From Humulus lupulus (Eukaryota; Streptophyta; Magnoliopsida; Rosales; Cannabaceae): a stretch of 64,000 nt of DNA. Shown here piece by piece: positions 35,317 to 45,542 of this stretch. Location of the stretch: assembly GCF_963169125.1 (NCBI RefSeq), contig NC_084793.1, positions 226,780,360 to 226,844,359 on the forward strand. Direction: 5' to 3'. Below the pieces are notes generated by a model. That model worked only from the letters and a program-made list of their open reading frames with translations, did no database searches and was not told the origin of the DNA. The position numbers were made by a program, and so were the translations under genes. Numbering within the stretch: the stretch's first letter is position 1; each line of letters opens with the position of its first letter.

Positions 35317-38225
35317 GTCGTGCCAGTGAGACCAGAAGATACGAGATTAGTTTGTGAGTTTCTGGACGTGTTTCCAGAAGATTTACCAGGGTTACCACCA
35401 CACAGACTAATTGAGTTCATTATAGAACTGGCACCAGGGACGGAGCTAGTGTCTAGAGCGCCTTACAGAATGGCCCCAGCTGAGTTGAAAGAATTAAAAG
35501 TGCAGTTGCAAGAACTGTTAGATTTGGGTTTTATCAGACCTAGCTTCTCACCTTGGGGTGCGCCAGTCCTATTTGTTAAGAAGAAGGATGGTTCTCTGAG
35601 AATGTGTATTGATTATAGGGAACTGAATATATTGACAATTAAGAATAAGTATCCTTTGCCAAGGATAGATGATCTGTTCGATCAGTTGCAAGGCAAGAAG
35701 GTATTCTCGAAGATCGACCTTTGTTCTAGTTATCATCAATTGAGGGTCAAGGAGGGAGATATACCCAAGACTGCTTTCCGTACCAGGTATGGGCATTATG
35801 AGTTTCTAGTTATGTCATTTGGATTGATTAATGCCCCTGTTGCGTTTATGGATTTGATGAACAGAGTGTTCAAGGATTATCTAGACCAGTTTGTGATTGT
35901 CTTTATTGATGACATTCTGGTATATTCTCAGTCAGAGTCAAAACATGAGTATCACTTGAGATTGGTTCTACAGAGACTGAGGGAACACTGGCTATTTGCT
36001 AAGTTCAAGAAATGTGAGTTCTGGTTGTCTCAGGTATCCTTTCTTGGACATATTGTCAGTAAGGAGGGGATTAAAGTGGATCCAGCAAATATCGAAGCGG
36101 TCAGAGATTGGCCAAGGCCAAAGAATGCTTCTGAGGTTAGAAGTTTCATTGGATTGGCAGGGTATTATAGATGTTTCGTGGAAGGGTTCTCAAAGATTGC
36201 TAGTGCTTTGACTGAGCTGACACGCAAAAGTCAGAAATTTGTGTGGTCAGATAAATGTGAGAACAACTTCCAAGAACTGAAGCAGAGATTAATTTCAGCC
36301 CCAATTCTGAGTCTTCCAACAGATCAGGAGAAGTTCGTGATTTACTGTGATGCTTTTCATCAAGGTTTGGGCTGTGTTTTGATGCAATCAGAGAAGGTAA
36401 TTGCCTATGCTTCTCGTCAGTTGAAGGAGTATGAAAAGAGATACCCTACTCATGATTTAGAGTGCGCAGCTGTGGTCTTTGCTCTGAAGATATGGAGGCA
36501 TTATCTCTATGGAGAGAAGTGTGAGATTTATACAGACCACAGGAGCCTGAAGTACTTCTTCACCCAGAAAGACTTGAATATGAGGCAAAGGCGTTGGCTA
36601 GAATTAGTAAAAGATTATGATTGTGAGATCCTGTATCATCCAGGAAAGGACAACGTGGTAGCTGATGCTTTAAGCCGGAAGGGTCTGGGACAGATTCACG
36701 GTATGAGGCTGATAGCCAGGGAATTAGCTGATGATATGACCAGAGCTGGTATAGAGTTGCTGGTGGGCCAGTTGGCCAACATTACGCTACAGTCTACGCT
36801 GTTAGAGAGAATTAAGGAAGGTCAGCTGAGTGATCCACAGTTGATCAAGATCAGAGAGGATGTTCTGGCTGGAGCATCCAGAGATTATACAATGTCTGAG
36901 ATGGGCTTGTTGAGATACAAAGGGAGAATATGTGTTCCGTTAGACACTGCTTTGAGGCGAGAGATTCTGGATGAATCTCATACTACACCCTACTCTTTGC
37001 ATCCAGGCACCACGAAGATGTATCAGGATGTGAGATCGTTGTATTGGTGGCCAGGGATGAAGAGAGATGTAGTTGAGTATGTGGCTAAGTGCTTGACTTG
37101 TCAACAGGTCAAGGATGAGCATCAGAGGCTGGCAGGGTTATTGCAGCCTCTGGATATTCCAGAGTGGAAGTGGGAAGACATCACTATGGATTTTGTGGTG
37201 GGCTTACCCAGGACCGTTGGTCAGCATGATTCTATTTGGGTGATAGTGGATTGCTACACCAAGTCAGCTCACTTTCTACCAGTGAGGACTACTTATATAG
37301 TTGACCAGTATGCAGATCTCTATGTGAGAGAGATGTGCGGCTCCATGGTGCACCTAAGTCGATCGTGTCAGATCGGGACCCTACTTTTACTTCCAAGTTC
37401 TGGGGGAGTTTGCAGAAAGCCATGGGGACATAGTTGAAGTTCAGTACTGCTTATCATCCTCAGACAGATGGACAATCTGAGAGGATGATCCAGATACTAG
37501 AAGACATGCTGAGAGCATGTGTGCTGGACTTTGGTGGATCTTGGAGTAAGTATCTGCCTTTGATAGAATTCTCCTACAACAACAGTTATCAGTCTACCAT
37601 TGGAGTTGCACCTTATGAGATGCTGTATGGTAGGAAATGTAGATCTCCCATTCATTAGGATGAGACAGGTGAAAGGAGATACTTAGGTCCTGAGGCAGTT
37701 CAGAGGACCAATGAGGCCATTGAGAAGATTAGAGCTAGAATGCTTACTTCTCAGAGTAGACAGAAGAGCTATGCAGATCCCAAACGTAGGAACGTGGAGT
37801 TCCAGGTAGGAGACTATGCCTTCCTTAGAGTTTCATCGTGGAAAGGGGTGAGAAGGTTTGGGAAGAAGGGCAAGCTGAGCCCCAGATATGCAGGTCCATT
37901 TGAGATCCTAGAGAGGATTGGTCAAGTGGCTTACAGGTTGGCTTTGCCTCCAGCTTTGTCTGCTGTGCACAATGTATTTCATGTTTCAGCTCTTCGGAGA
38001 TATGTGCCTGATGTTAATCATATTCTGAGCTATGAAGATCTGGAGCATGAGGCAGATCTCTCCTATGAGGAACAGCCTGTCCAGATACTCAACAGAAAAG
38101 ATAAGGTCCTCAGAAACAAGACGATACCTTTGGTTAAGGAATTGCGGAGGAACAGCAAGGTCGAGGAATCGACTTGGGAGCTGGAGTTAGATATGCAGAA
38201 TCAGTATCCCGAGCTGTTCAGGTAA
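35317..38225 (+). pseudogene. RT-RNase H-integrase-chromodomain of element B, broken
   Basis: Reverse transcriptase spans about 35430-36080, with [39 protein letters not shown] and catalytic FIDD (35902-35913). RNase H follows ([36 protein letters not shown]). Integrase has its zinc finger ([16 protein letters not shown]), core (MDFVVGLPR, then [10 protein letters not shown]) and a GDYAFLRVS module. The C terminus, ending in KVEESTWELELDMQNQYP, is a degenerate chromodomain, which in this group is thought to guide insertion into heterochromatin. Breaks: a one-base deletion at 37334/37335, TAG at 37431-37433 and TAG at 37656-37658 where a Trp is expected. Reverse transcriptase and RNase H themselves remain open. 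Confidence 0.93.
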
Positions 38226-38247
38226 ATTTTGAGGATGAAATTTCTGT

Positions 38248-38261
38248 AAGGAGGGGATAGT
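38248..38261 (+). other. Polypurine tract of element B
   Basis: AAGGAGGGGATAGT lies directly before the TG of the 3' LTR. Confidence 0.85.
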
Positions 38262-40639
38262 TGTAATGCCCCGAATTCTCTGATGTGGATTAATGGCGGG
38301 ATTAGTAGGCCGGGAGGGCCATACTTGTTTAATTACACCATTAAATGATATTATGCATGTATATGTGAATTATATTATAATATGATGTTAAATGCATGCA
38401 TGTGAGTTCACATTTTAATTCCAGGGGTGTGATGGTAATTTGGCTCGTTGAGGGTATAGTTGTTTAATTGTATGCATGTCGATGATATGTGTTGAGACCA
38501 CATTATAATGTGGGTTGGTTCGAGCTATTCGGCACGAGACAATCTTGGAATATTGATTAGCGGTTTAGTCGCAACAGGTTTAAGATCGGGGCTTGGGTTG
38601 AGTCTCGGGGTGATTTTAATAATTAGAATGTTGTCGGGTATTAAAGGGTAACGGGATGTGAATTATTGGTGTTTGAGATTATTGAGAATATCGGGAAGTG
38701 GAGAGCGTTAATTATGATTAACGAGATAGGAGGAAAGTACCAAATATGCCCTTGGGAGCCTTTAGAAACAATTAATTGACCTAGGGGTAAAATGGACATT
38801 TCACCCCTAGGATAGATATGTCCATTGATAGCTGAAAGAAGGAAGTAAAAACAGAGCAAGATTTTGAGTTATCTCGTACCTTCTTCTCTTCACCTTTCTT
38901 TGTGATTTTTGAACCATTCTTGAGGATTCAAGCTTGGGAAGCAAGCCTTGGGAGTTTGGGAGTGTGTTCCACCATTGAAGAGCATCATAAGCTGAGCTTT
39001 GGGTAAGTTTCTAACCATAGAATTCCATGGTTTGCCCTGTTTTAGCTTTGTTTTGCAGCTGAGATTTCTAGGGTGAATACTTAGTTTTGTTGGGAGTTTT
39101 GGCTAGGGTTCCTATGCTTGTGATGTTTGGGATGTGTTAGGATGGTTTTTGGGTTCATTTGGCAATAAGAATGGGATTTGGAAGCTTGGGAATCAGGTTA
39201 GAATCGAAGGAGTTGAAGAAGGTCGGTTCAGGGCAATGCTGGTTTGGAGGTAGCGCTGTAGCGCCCACCCTAGGGCGCTACATCGCTCCTCAGGAGGGTT
39301 TTTGGCATGTTGGTGGTTCTGAGTATAGCGCTGGGGCGCTAGGGGTTGAGCGCTGTAGCGCTACCCTATTCCTTCTAAGTCCTGTTTTGAGTGTTTTTAA
39401 GGGTTTTTGACTTGGGGTTTCAATCCTTAAGGCCCGGGATCGAATCTACTCACCGTGTGGGCATGTTTTGAGGTCCCGAGAGTGGTGCTTAGGTTAAGAC
39501 CCTATACATGTGGATTCTCATTAATGGAGGTTATAATTGGTTGTGATTAGGTAACTGCTAAGGAACTAAAAGATCGATCGTTCTCAAGGGTCATCCTTAT
39601 TATATTTCTCGCTCGAACCTGAGGTAAGAAAACTGCACCCTGTGTATATATGACATGTGTGTTGGCTATTGAGGCATGTTGATTGATAGATGTGGACATG
39701 GATTGCATATTAAATGCTAGTGAATGTTGATTATCTGTATATGTACTGACTAGTCAGGGACATTGACCTAAGAGTCAGAAATGGCATAGCGTCATAAACG
39801 TCGAGCCAAATGAAGATTAGATCTAATCGATATCAGTGTTGAATGACTCTAAGGCATTAACGCTGGACCGACTCTAAGGTCGATGAACTTATAAGCGCTT
39901 GGCTAGTCTGAGACTAGTTATTCAGAGCCAAGGCATGTGGCCCCGGTGACTGTTTGTCACATGGCTAGGGAACGCTGTTCCAGGGTTATGACTCTATGGT
40001 CATGAGGAGGGTTATGTTGGAGACTATTCACCATACACCTATCCTGGTTAAACTTATGAAAGGTTCACTTATCAGTTAAGCCCGAGTGATCCTAACGTCA
40101 CTTGGCTAGAGGGGGCTGTACCCACATTTGTGACTTTTGCGACTGCCACCTATTTAGTTGGACTGTTGGTCTTGAATGATTATTATGATCGTTGTTGATA
40201 TTATATCATGTTTTATTATGCTTTTCTTACTGGGCCTTGGCTCATGGGTGCTATGTGGTGCCGGTAAAGGGAAAGAAAAGCTCACCCAGCTGTGAGTGGA
40301 GAGCTTAGGTGGTGATGTGTACATATGCGGCCGCTTGACCACAACGAACAGGGTGTTCTCAGAGGAACTAGGGGGTTTACCCTATTTTTGCCGCTTAGGT
40401 CGACGGGATTGTAAATTTGGAACAGTAATGGCTATTTTGTACTGAGAACAACTTGTAAATGTTTTGATTAGCTCTGTAGAGCAGCTTGTAATGAAAAATA
40501 TCCATTCCTTCTTATTAGTTTTTCACCTTAACCTGTTAATCACACTTAGAGCACGTTTTTAACCAAAGGACTCGGGTAGTAAGTCAAATTTCCGGTTCAC
40601 CATTCACCGTAACTATTTTGGGGTAACCAGGGCGTTACA
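38262..40639 (+). repeat. 3' LTR of element B
   Basis: 2378 bases, TGTAATGCCCCG to GGGCGTTACA. Near the end it has a small duplicated CACCATTCACCGTAAC where the 5' LTR has CACCGTAAC. It is followed by CCTGC. Confidence 0.95.
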
Positions 40640-43051
40640 CCTGCTGCTTGGTTCGAGATGCCTCCAGCTCGGTTTGCGCAGCGACTGAAGCAGCCTGCGT
40701 GACCCTCTCATTTTCCCGGGCAGTTGCCAGGGCCGCCTTGGCGTCCCTTTCCTATTGTTGAGCAGTCGTGAGGGCGACCTGAGCAGCTTGGTGCTCGCCC
40801 TTGATCTCCTCAATCCTAGCCTTGGACCGAGATATGCTCCGGTGGAGGGCCAGAGCCGCCTGCAAGACTAAAATATAATAAGGCAAGTGCCTTAGAAAAA
40901 AATATATAATAATACAAACAAACAGGGAGTACCAGTGGCAAAGCCAACTTACCGTGAGGGTAATCCCCAATGAAGACTCCATCACGTTCTTGGGGCTCCT
41001 TGTCTCGATCTCCCGCAGATCCCTTGAGGTGGCATTGTAGCAATGATCCACCATGTAGGTCGCGGTTTCGTAGACCGTCCCCCTAAAGACCTCGGGGACT
41101 TTCTCCAAGGCTTGGGGGTTGACTGGGACGCGAACTCTGGGGGTCGAAGCAGCCAATGTCCCAGTGGACGCCTCCGGTTCCCGAATAGAGACAGGAGGTC
41201 GCGGGGGAGGTGGAGCCATCATCTTCTCCGTTGCAGGAGGGGGTGGAGGCACCTTCTCTAGAGCAGCAAGGGCTTGGTTTTTCCCCTTTGCAGGAGACTT
41301 GGAGGTAGTCCCGATGGCTTTCTTCGCCATCTAGAGCCTCTTCACCATGGGCTCGGAAGACCCGGAGGAGGGGTTTCCTCCAGGGAACATAGCTCAAAGA
41401 TCATTGCTCCCGGACTGCGACATCTCCTCTGTTGAAACAAAGACATCAAAGCATTAATATGCATGTAAAAATATTTTTGATAAACAAAAAAAAAAAGAAA
41501 GCAGAGCTTAAGTATGTATTAAAAAGGGTCCTACCCTTCGAGCTAGAGGAGAAATCTATGGTCACGACCTCCGGCCCCGGAGCTTTAGCGGGGGAGTCTA
41601 AGATAACGACTTCACGAGTTAGAGGAGGCTCTGGGTCTGGATTTGCCTCGGAACTGGACTCTTCTACGTACTGCCTAAGACCCAAAGCTACTACACCCTC
41701 CAGGAGGGAGGGCCACGACCTAAGATTGGTCCCATACTCCTCGATAAAATCAAACCTAAAGGCCAAGGTATTATTTACAACTATAGTACCCCTAGGGCGG
41801 CTCATGTCATAACACAGCACGAGCTGGTCGATGCATTGGAGTAGGGTGATGTCGCGGTCTGGGTCATTTTGGTGGCGGCTGGGGTTAAACCTAGCAAGTC
41901 GTAGGTCGGCAGTGGCCTTATCTAAGTCCCTAAATAAATAAGGGTTACCTTGGCCGGAGGGGCCGGCTGCTGCCCCGGGCTGGGCCCTCTCTGCATTGAC
42001 TTCTTGGGCGACCTCCAGCGCCTGCTTCCGCCACACGAGGGGCACCTCATCCTCCTCGTCCTCATCCTCATATGCGGCCGCCTCCTCGGGAATGGGCGCC
42101 ATCTCACGAGTAACGGGGATGGTCCGCGGTCTTCTCAAGGCCAGAGTCTGGCCCGGAGAGATTAACTTACATGCCAGCATCGTCTCGTCAGACACGAGCT
42201 GGCGATAATCCTTTTCACTTGGGGGGAGCCCCGCCAAGGTTTCATATTGACCCCCAAGGGTCACTGATTTGGCCGTCCTCGCGAAAATAGCTGCATGATA
42301 GTTTCTAAGTCAGGAACGAATAAAAAGAGGCTAATCAGCAATCAACTTACGAGCTGAAGATAGAAGGAACTTACGAGGACGGTTGAAGTAGTGGTGTTCT
42401 CAGTTGCAAAACCCCTTTGACATAAAGAACTGGTCCTTAAAGTCATTGGGGTGGCTGGGCAGCTCGATGACCGTAGCCGAATTTGGAAAACAGCTCAAGT
42501 AGTAGAACCCGTCACCTCGCCCCCGTTGCTCCGGGCTGGCTTTGAGGCAGAAGAAGCACAGGATGTCCGCCGGCGTGGGGACCTCCCATTCCTGCTTCAG
42601 GAATAAATACTTCAACCCCACTAATAGACGGTAGGAGTTAGGGGGGAGCCGGAAGGGGGCCAGCTTCACGTAATTTAAAAAATCTGCGAAGTACTGGTCC
42701 AATGGGAGGAAGGCCCCAGCCTTGAGATGCTCATCGCTCCAGGCGGCGTACCCCTCGTCAAGCGGCGCGCAGCTCTGCTCACCTTCAAGGGGAGGTCGGC
42801 GCGTCCAGGGTGCCCCGCCCTATCTCAATGTTGTGGGAAAGCAAAATTTTATTAACTTTCCCTTGGGTGGTGACCTTCGAGGTGATCCTCTCGGCCTCGA
42901 AAAAGGCGTCGGGCCCCACCTCGACCTCCTTCTCCACGGTGGGACCGAAGATGGGGATCGGGGAGTCCGTGACCACCTCTTTCCCCTTGCTGGTTTGCTG
43001 GGAGGACGAGCTGCCAGCATTTTTCTTGGCTGCGCTCTTCTTGGGTCCCAT

Positions 43052-44060
43052 CTGGTAGCCTAGCGAACAAAGAAGAAAATTTAGAAAAGGCGATCTAAGC
43101 ATAAGAAAGAGTCTAGCGCGAAGGGTTTCCTTTACACGAGCTGAGGTAATCTCAGCCCGCGGCAAGTGAGACCACGCGGTTCTATGAACACGCGCCTGTG
43201 CTCCCAACGGGTCCCCGATTACTCAGAATTCGTGTATCAGGAGGGTCAGAATAAACGTTTGCCTTGTAATGAAAGTTTCAGTAGGCAACAGTAGGCAAAA
43301 CCTCCTGTGAAGCGTGTCCCCTAAGCTACTCGGTTTTTGCACCCTAAGAACTTGTTATTCCAAATAGGCATAAAAAATTTTACCCAGAAAATCACCCCAG
43401 AAATTGTATCCTACGAGTCATGCTCCTAAGTGGTTTTTCCTACGGTCGATACCCCTACGATAAAAGCCTACGCATAAAATACCAGCAAAAAAGAGTAGAA
43501 GACAAGCAACCTACTGCATGCGACTAAAGAGAAAGTTTACCAAAGCAACAGTGAGGGAAAACATTTAAAACATGCAACGAACGGAGGGCTTACATAAATG
43601 TTTTGATGTGAAGAGACTGAAATGATCATCTGGGTTGAAATCCTGTTGGGATCGCTGGTACCAGAGTCACAAAAGAGCTCTCATGTTTGAACCTCTAGAA
43701 CGCTGGGAATAATGACCGGAAGAAAGAAAAGGTTTTGAGACTGAGAAGAAAGAAGAAGATGAGAAAATTTTCAAATGAAAGGGTGGCTCATGCGAAAGGT
43801 GGCCAGCCTTTTATATACGTAAAAGGCCAAAGGAGGAGGGTCGTTCGATCGTCTTGATGTAGGATACGAGGATCATTACTCGAAAGACGAAATCAGCCGA
43901 AGATAGGATAGGCCATTTAATGCGGTTCTTGGAAGACGGACCGTCACCAACCACGATGCTCCACATATTCAATACCAGCATAATGGGCGGAATGTGAAGA
44001 GTCCACAAAGAAGCCTAAAAATCCCCACTGTGGCCCCAGGTGACGTCATATGCCACGAGC
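43052..44060 (-). other. Leader and promoter region of the antisense gene
   Basis: No coding frame. It lies between the start codon of the antisense gene and the polypurine tract. An AG preceded by pyrimidines just before the ATG (TTTGTTCGCTAG at about 43072-43061) may be an acceptor for a leader intron. A TATA box on the minus strand occurs at 43818-43807. Confidence 0.5.
43807..43818 (-). promoter_or_regulatory. TATA box for the antisense gene
   Basis: On the minus strand the sequence is GTATATAAAAGG, close to the plant consensus. It stands about 760 bases upstream of the antisense start codon, outside the LTR. Transcription from here would run toward the integrase end of pol. The distance to the ATG would require a long or spliced leader. 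Confidence 0.55.
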
Positions 44061-44078
44061 AGGGGCTTGGGGGGCAAA
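44061..44078 (+). other. Polypurine tract of element A
   Basis: AGGGGCTTGGGGGGCAAA ends exactly at the TG of the 3' LTR. It would prime plus-strand DNA synthesis. A close copy (CTTGGGGGGCATATG) occurs just after pol at about 29625. Confidence 0.85.
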
Positions 44079-44830
44079 TGTACGCCCTAAATATCCACGG
44101 GCTATTAGCGAGTTGGAAAAGGACATGATTATATCAGCCACGTGGAAGCCACCTACCTGGAGCTGCTGTTACGAGGTCCTACCTCTTTAAGCTCGAGGTA
44201 ACCAAGGATTTATTGCGATTATTAAGGCATCGGGTCAGCAGTGTGGACACCACGAGCTGAGACTACATCAGGCTCGGGGTACGAGCTTGAGTCGGCACCT
44301 CTGACCTTTTATAAAGTCAACCACGCAATGTAAACGTGCATATATCAGACATCACGTGTCTGATCCATCCCTGAATTCTCGGACACACAGCATAAACGTG
44401 CGTGTTCAAGCACCCACGACTGGGTTGGGCCATGTGGCCCATTATCCCCCTTACCTATTGATTAGAACACACTTCATTGTCAGGTTTTAGGAATTAATCA
44501 TGAATGTCACAGAAGTGACATGATGGGTAAGAAGGTCACGGGATGACCTCCTTTGCCAACACCCAAGTGCCCTCTCCCTATAAATATGGAGACCCTGGGA
44601 GTTACAAAGGGTTGGATTCTAATTTGTAAAGAAATACCCTGTAAAGAATACCAGAGAGATATCAATAATATTGGCTGGTGGACTAGAAGGATTTTAACCT
44701 TTGAACCACCTAAAAAAGTATTCGTGTTATCATTTTACTTTGAGATCATTCATCTATTACGGTTCATTATTTAGCACTAATTCCTCTCCTTATTCTTATA
44801 ATTATCTGTTGGCGAAGAACCGCGTCAACA
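44079..44830 (+). repeat. 3' LTR of element A
   Basis: Begins TGTACGCCCTAAATATCCAC, ends CGCGTCAACA, and is 752 bases like the 5' LTR. It is followed by the target duplication GAAAC. Scattered substitutions against the 5' LTR are visible, for example in the GGGCCATGTGGCCC segment. Confidence 0.95.
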
Positions 44831-44868
44831 GAAACACATAGAAAGAGCATGACTAATCTTATATATTA

Positions 44869-45542
44869 TGTAATGCCCCGAAATCCCTAATGCAGTTTAA
44901 TGGCTAGATTAGTAGGTCGGGAAGGCCATAACTGTTTAATTATGCCATTAAATGAGTATGTGCATGATTATGTGAATTATATTATAATATGATGTTATAT
45001 GCATGCATGTGGGTCCACATTTGATTATTAAGATATTTTGGTAATTTGGCCTGTTGAGGGCATATTTGTGTATTTTGGGTGCATATTGTGATTTGTGAAT
45101 GAGATCCCATTATTATGGAGATATATTCAAGCTATTCAACATGAGACGGTCTTATATTATAAATTAGCGGTTTTGTCATAATGGGGGTCTTTTATTGGGA
45201 TATTGAGTTATGAGAATGCTATTTGATGATAAATTAGGAGTTATTGAGATCAGGAGGAAATTCTTGGAGTTTTGACTATAATGTCCCCGAGGGTGTTTTT
45301 GGGACCCCGAGCAATAGGTTTTATTTGAGGTTACTTAAGCTTGAAGTAGCTTGTCAGATAGAATCGTACGTTAGAAAACCTCTCGTTCTCTTCCCGTTAG
45401 TTCATTTTACTGTTTGAGGCACTTTCGAAGAAATCTTGAGTTCTAGGAGTCGGAATCAAGCAAGGATCGAGGCTTAGCGATCCTAGGAAAGATTAGAAGC
45501 TTCTTGACCGAAGGATTTGACGAGAAAAAACCCAATCAAAGG
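44869..45542 (+). repeat. Tekay-type LTR, 5' part
   Basis: Begins TGTAATGCCCCGAAATCCC and follows element B's LTR start closely, with GATTAGTAGG, TAATTATGCCATTAAATGA, ATTATATTATAATATGATG and ATGCATGCATGTG. It then diverges. It stops where a Tat LTR begins at 45543. Its right part does not resume after the Tat LTR. Confidence 0.8.

Larger units (their letters stand above)
30836..40639 (+). mobile_element. Tekay/Del-type Ty3/gypsy element B, nested, full length
   Basis: LTRs of 2370 and 2378 bases (TGTAATGCCCCG...GGGCGTTACA) are flanked by the target duplication CCTGC (30831-30835 and 40640-40644). The interior has an initiator-Met primer site, gag with zinc knuckle, protease, reverse transcriptase, RNase H, integrase with a chromodomain-like end, and a polypurine tract. 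It is inserted in the last exon of element A's antisense gene, so it is younger than A. Two frameshifts and three in-frame stops break gag-pol, so this copy cannot move by itself. Confidence 0.96.
30478..43051 (-). pseudogene. Antisense spliced gene of element A, split by element B
   Basis: Five exons on the minus strand: 43051-42375, 42290-41535, 41428-40953, 40859-40645 joined across the nested element to 30835-30478. All introns are short (84, 106 and 93 bases) with GTAAGT or GTAGGA donors and pyrimidine-AG acceptors, and the phases keep the frame. The protein begins with a Lys/Ser-rich MGPKKSAAKKNAG. Next is a region YFADFLNYVKLAPFRLPPNS...FLKQEWEVPTPADIL that resembles the gypsy-type transposon domain Transposase_28, then an acidic and Pro-rich middle. 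An Ala/Glu/Lys-rich coiled coil follows, and the end carries CWVFNPDGDFSFLG. A frameshift lies near 42785-42800. Stops lie at 42402-42400, 41396-41394, 41333-41331 and 40754-40752. Function is unknown. Antisense extra ORFs are known in Tat elements (Grande, Retand). Confidence 0.8.
22695..44830 (+). mobile_element. Tat-lineage Ty3/gypsy element A with nested element B
   Basis: Two 752-base LTRs in direct orientation are flanked by the target duplication GAAAC (22690-22694 and 44831-44835). Inside lie the primer site, gag, protease, reverse transcriptase, RNase H, a second RNase H, integrase, a tandem repeat, an antisense gene and a polypurine tract. The second, archaeal-type RNase H and the antisense ORF identify the Tat lineage. 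Element B (30836-40639) sits inside the last exon of the antisense gene. Without B the element would be about 12.3 kb. About 20 differences between the LTRs are visible by eye, so the insertion is not brand new. Coding regions are broken by several stops and frameshifts. Confidence 0.93.

Noticed and set aside
38226..38261. Envelope-like gene after pol in element B
   Set aside because: Only about 36 bases lie between the pol stop and the 3' LTR, so there is no room for a third gene.
42722..43063. Plus-strand frames over the antisense gene of A
   Set aside because: They are shadows of a GC-rich minus-strand exon with clear splice sites.
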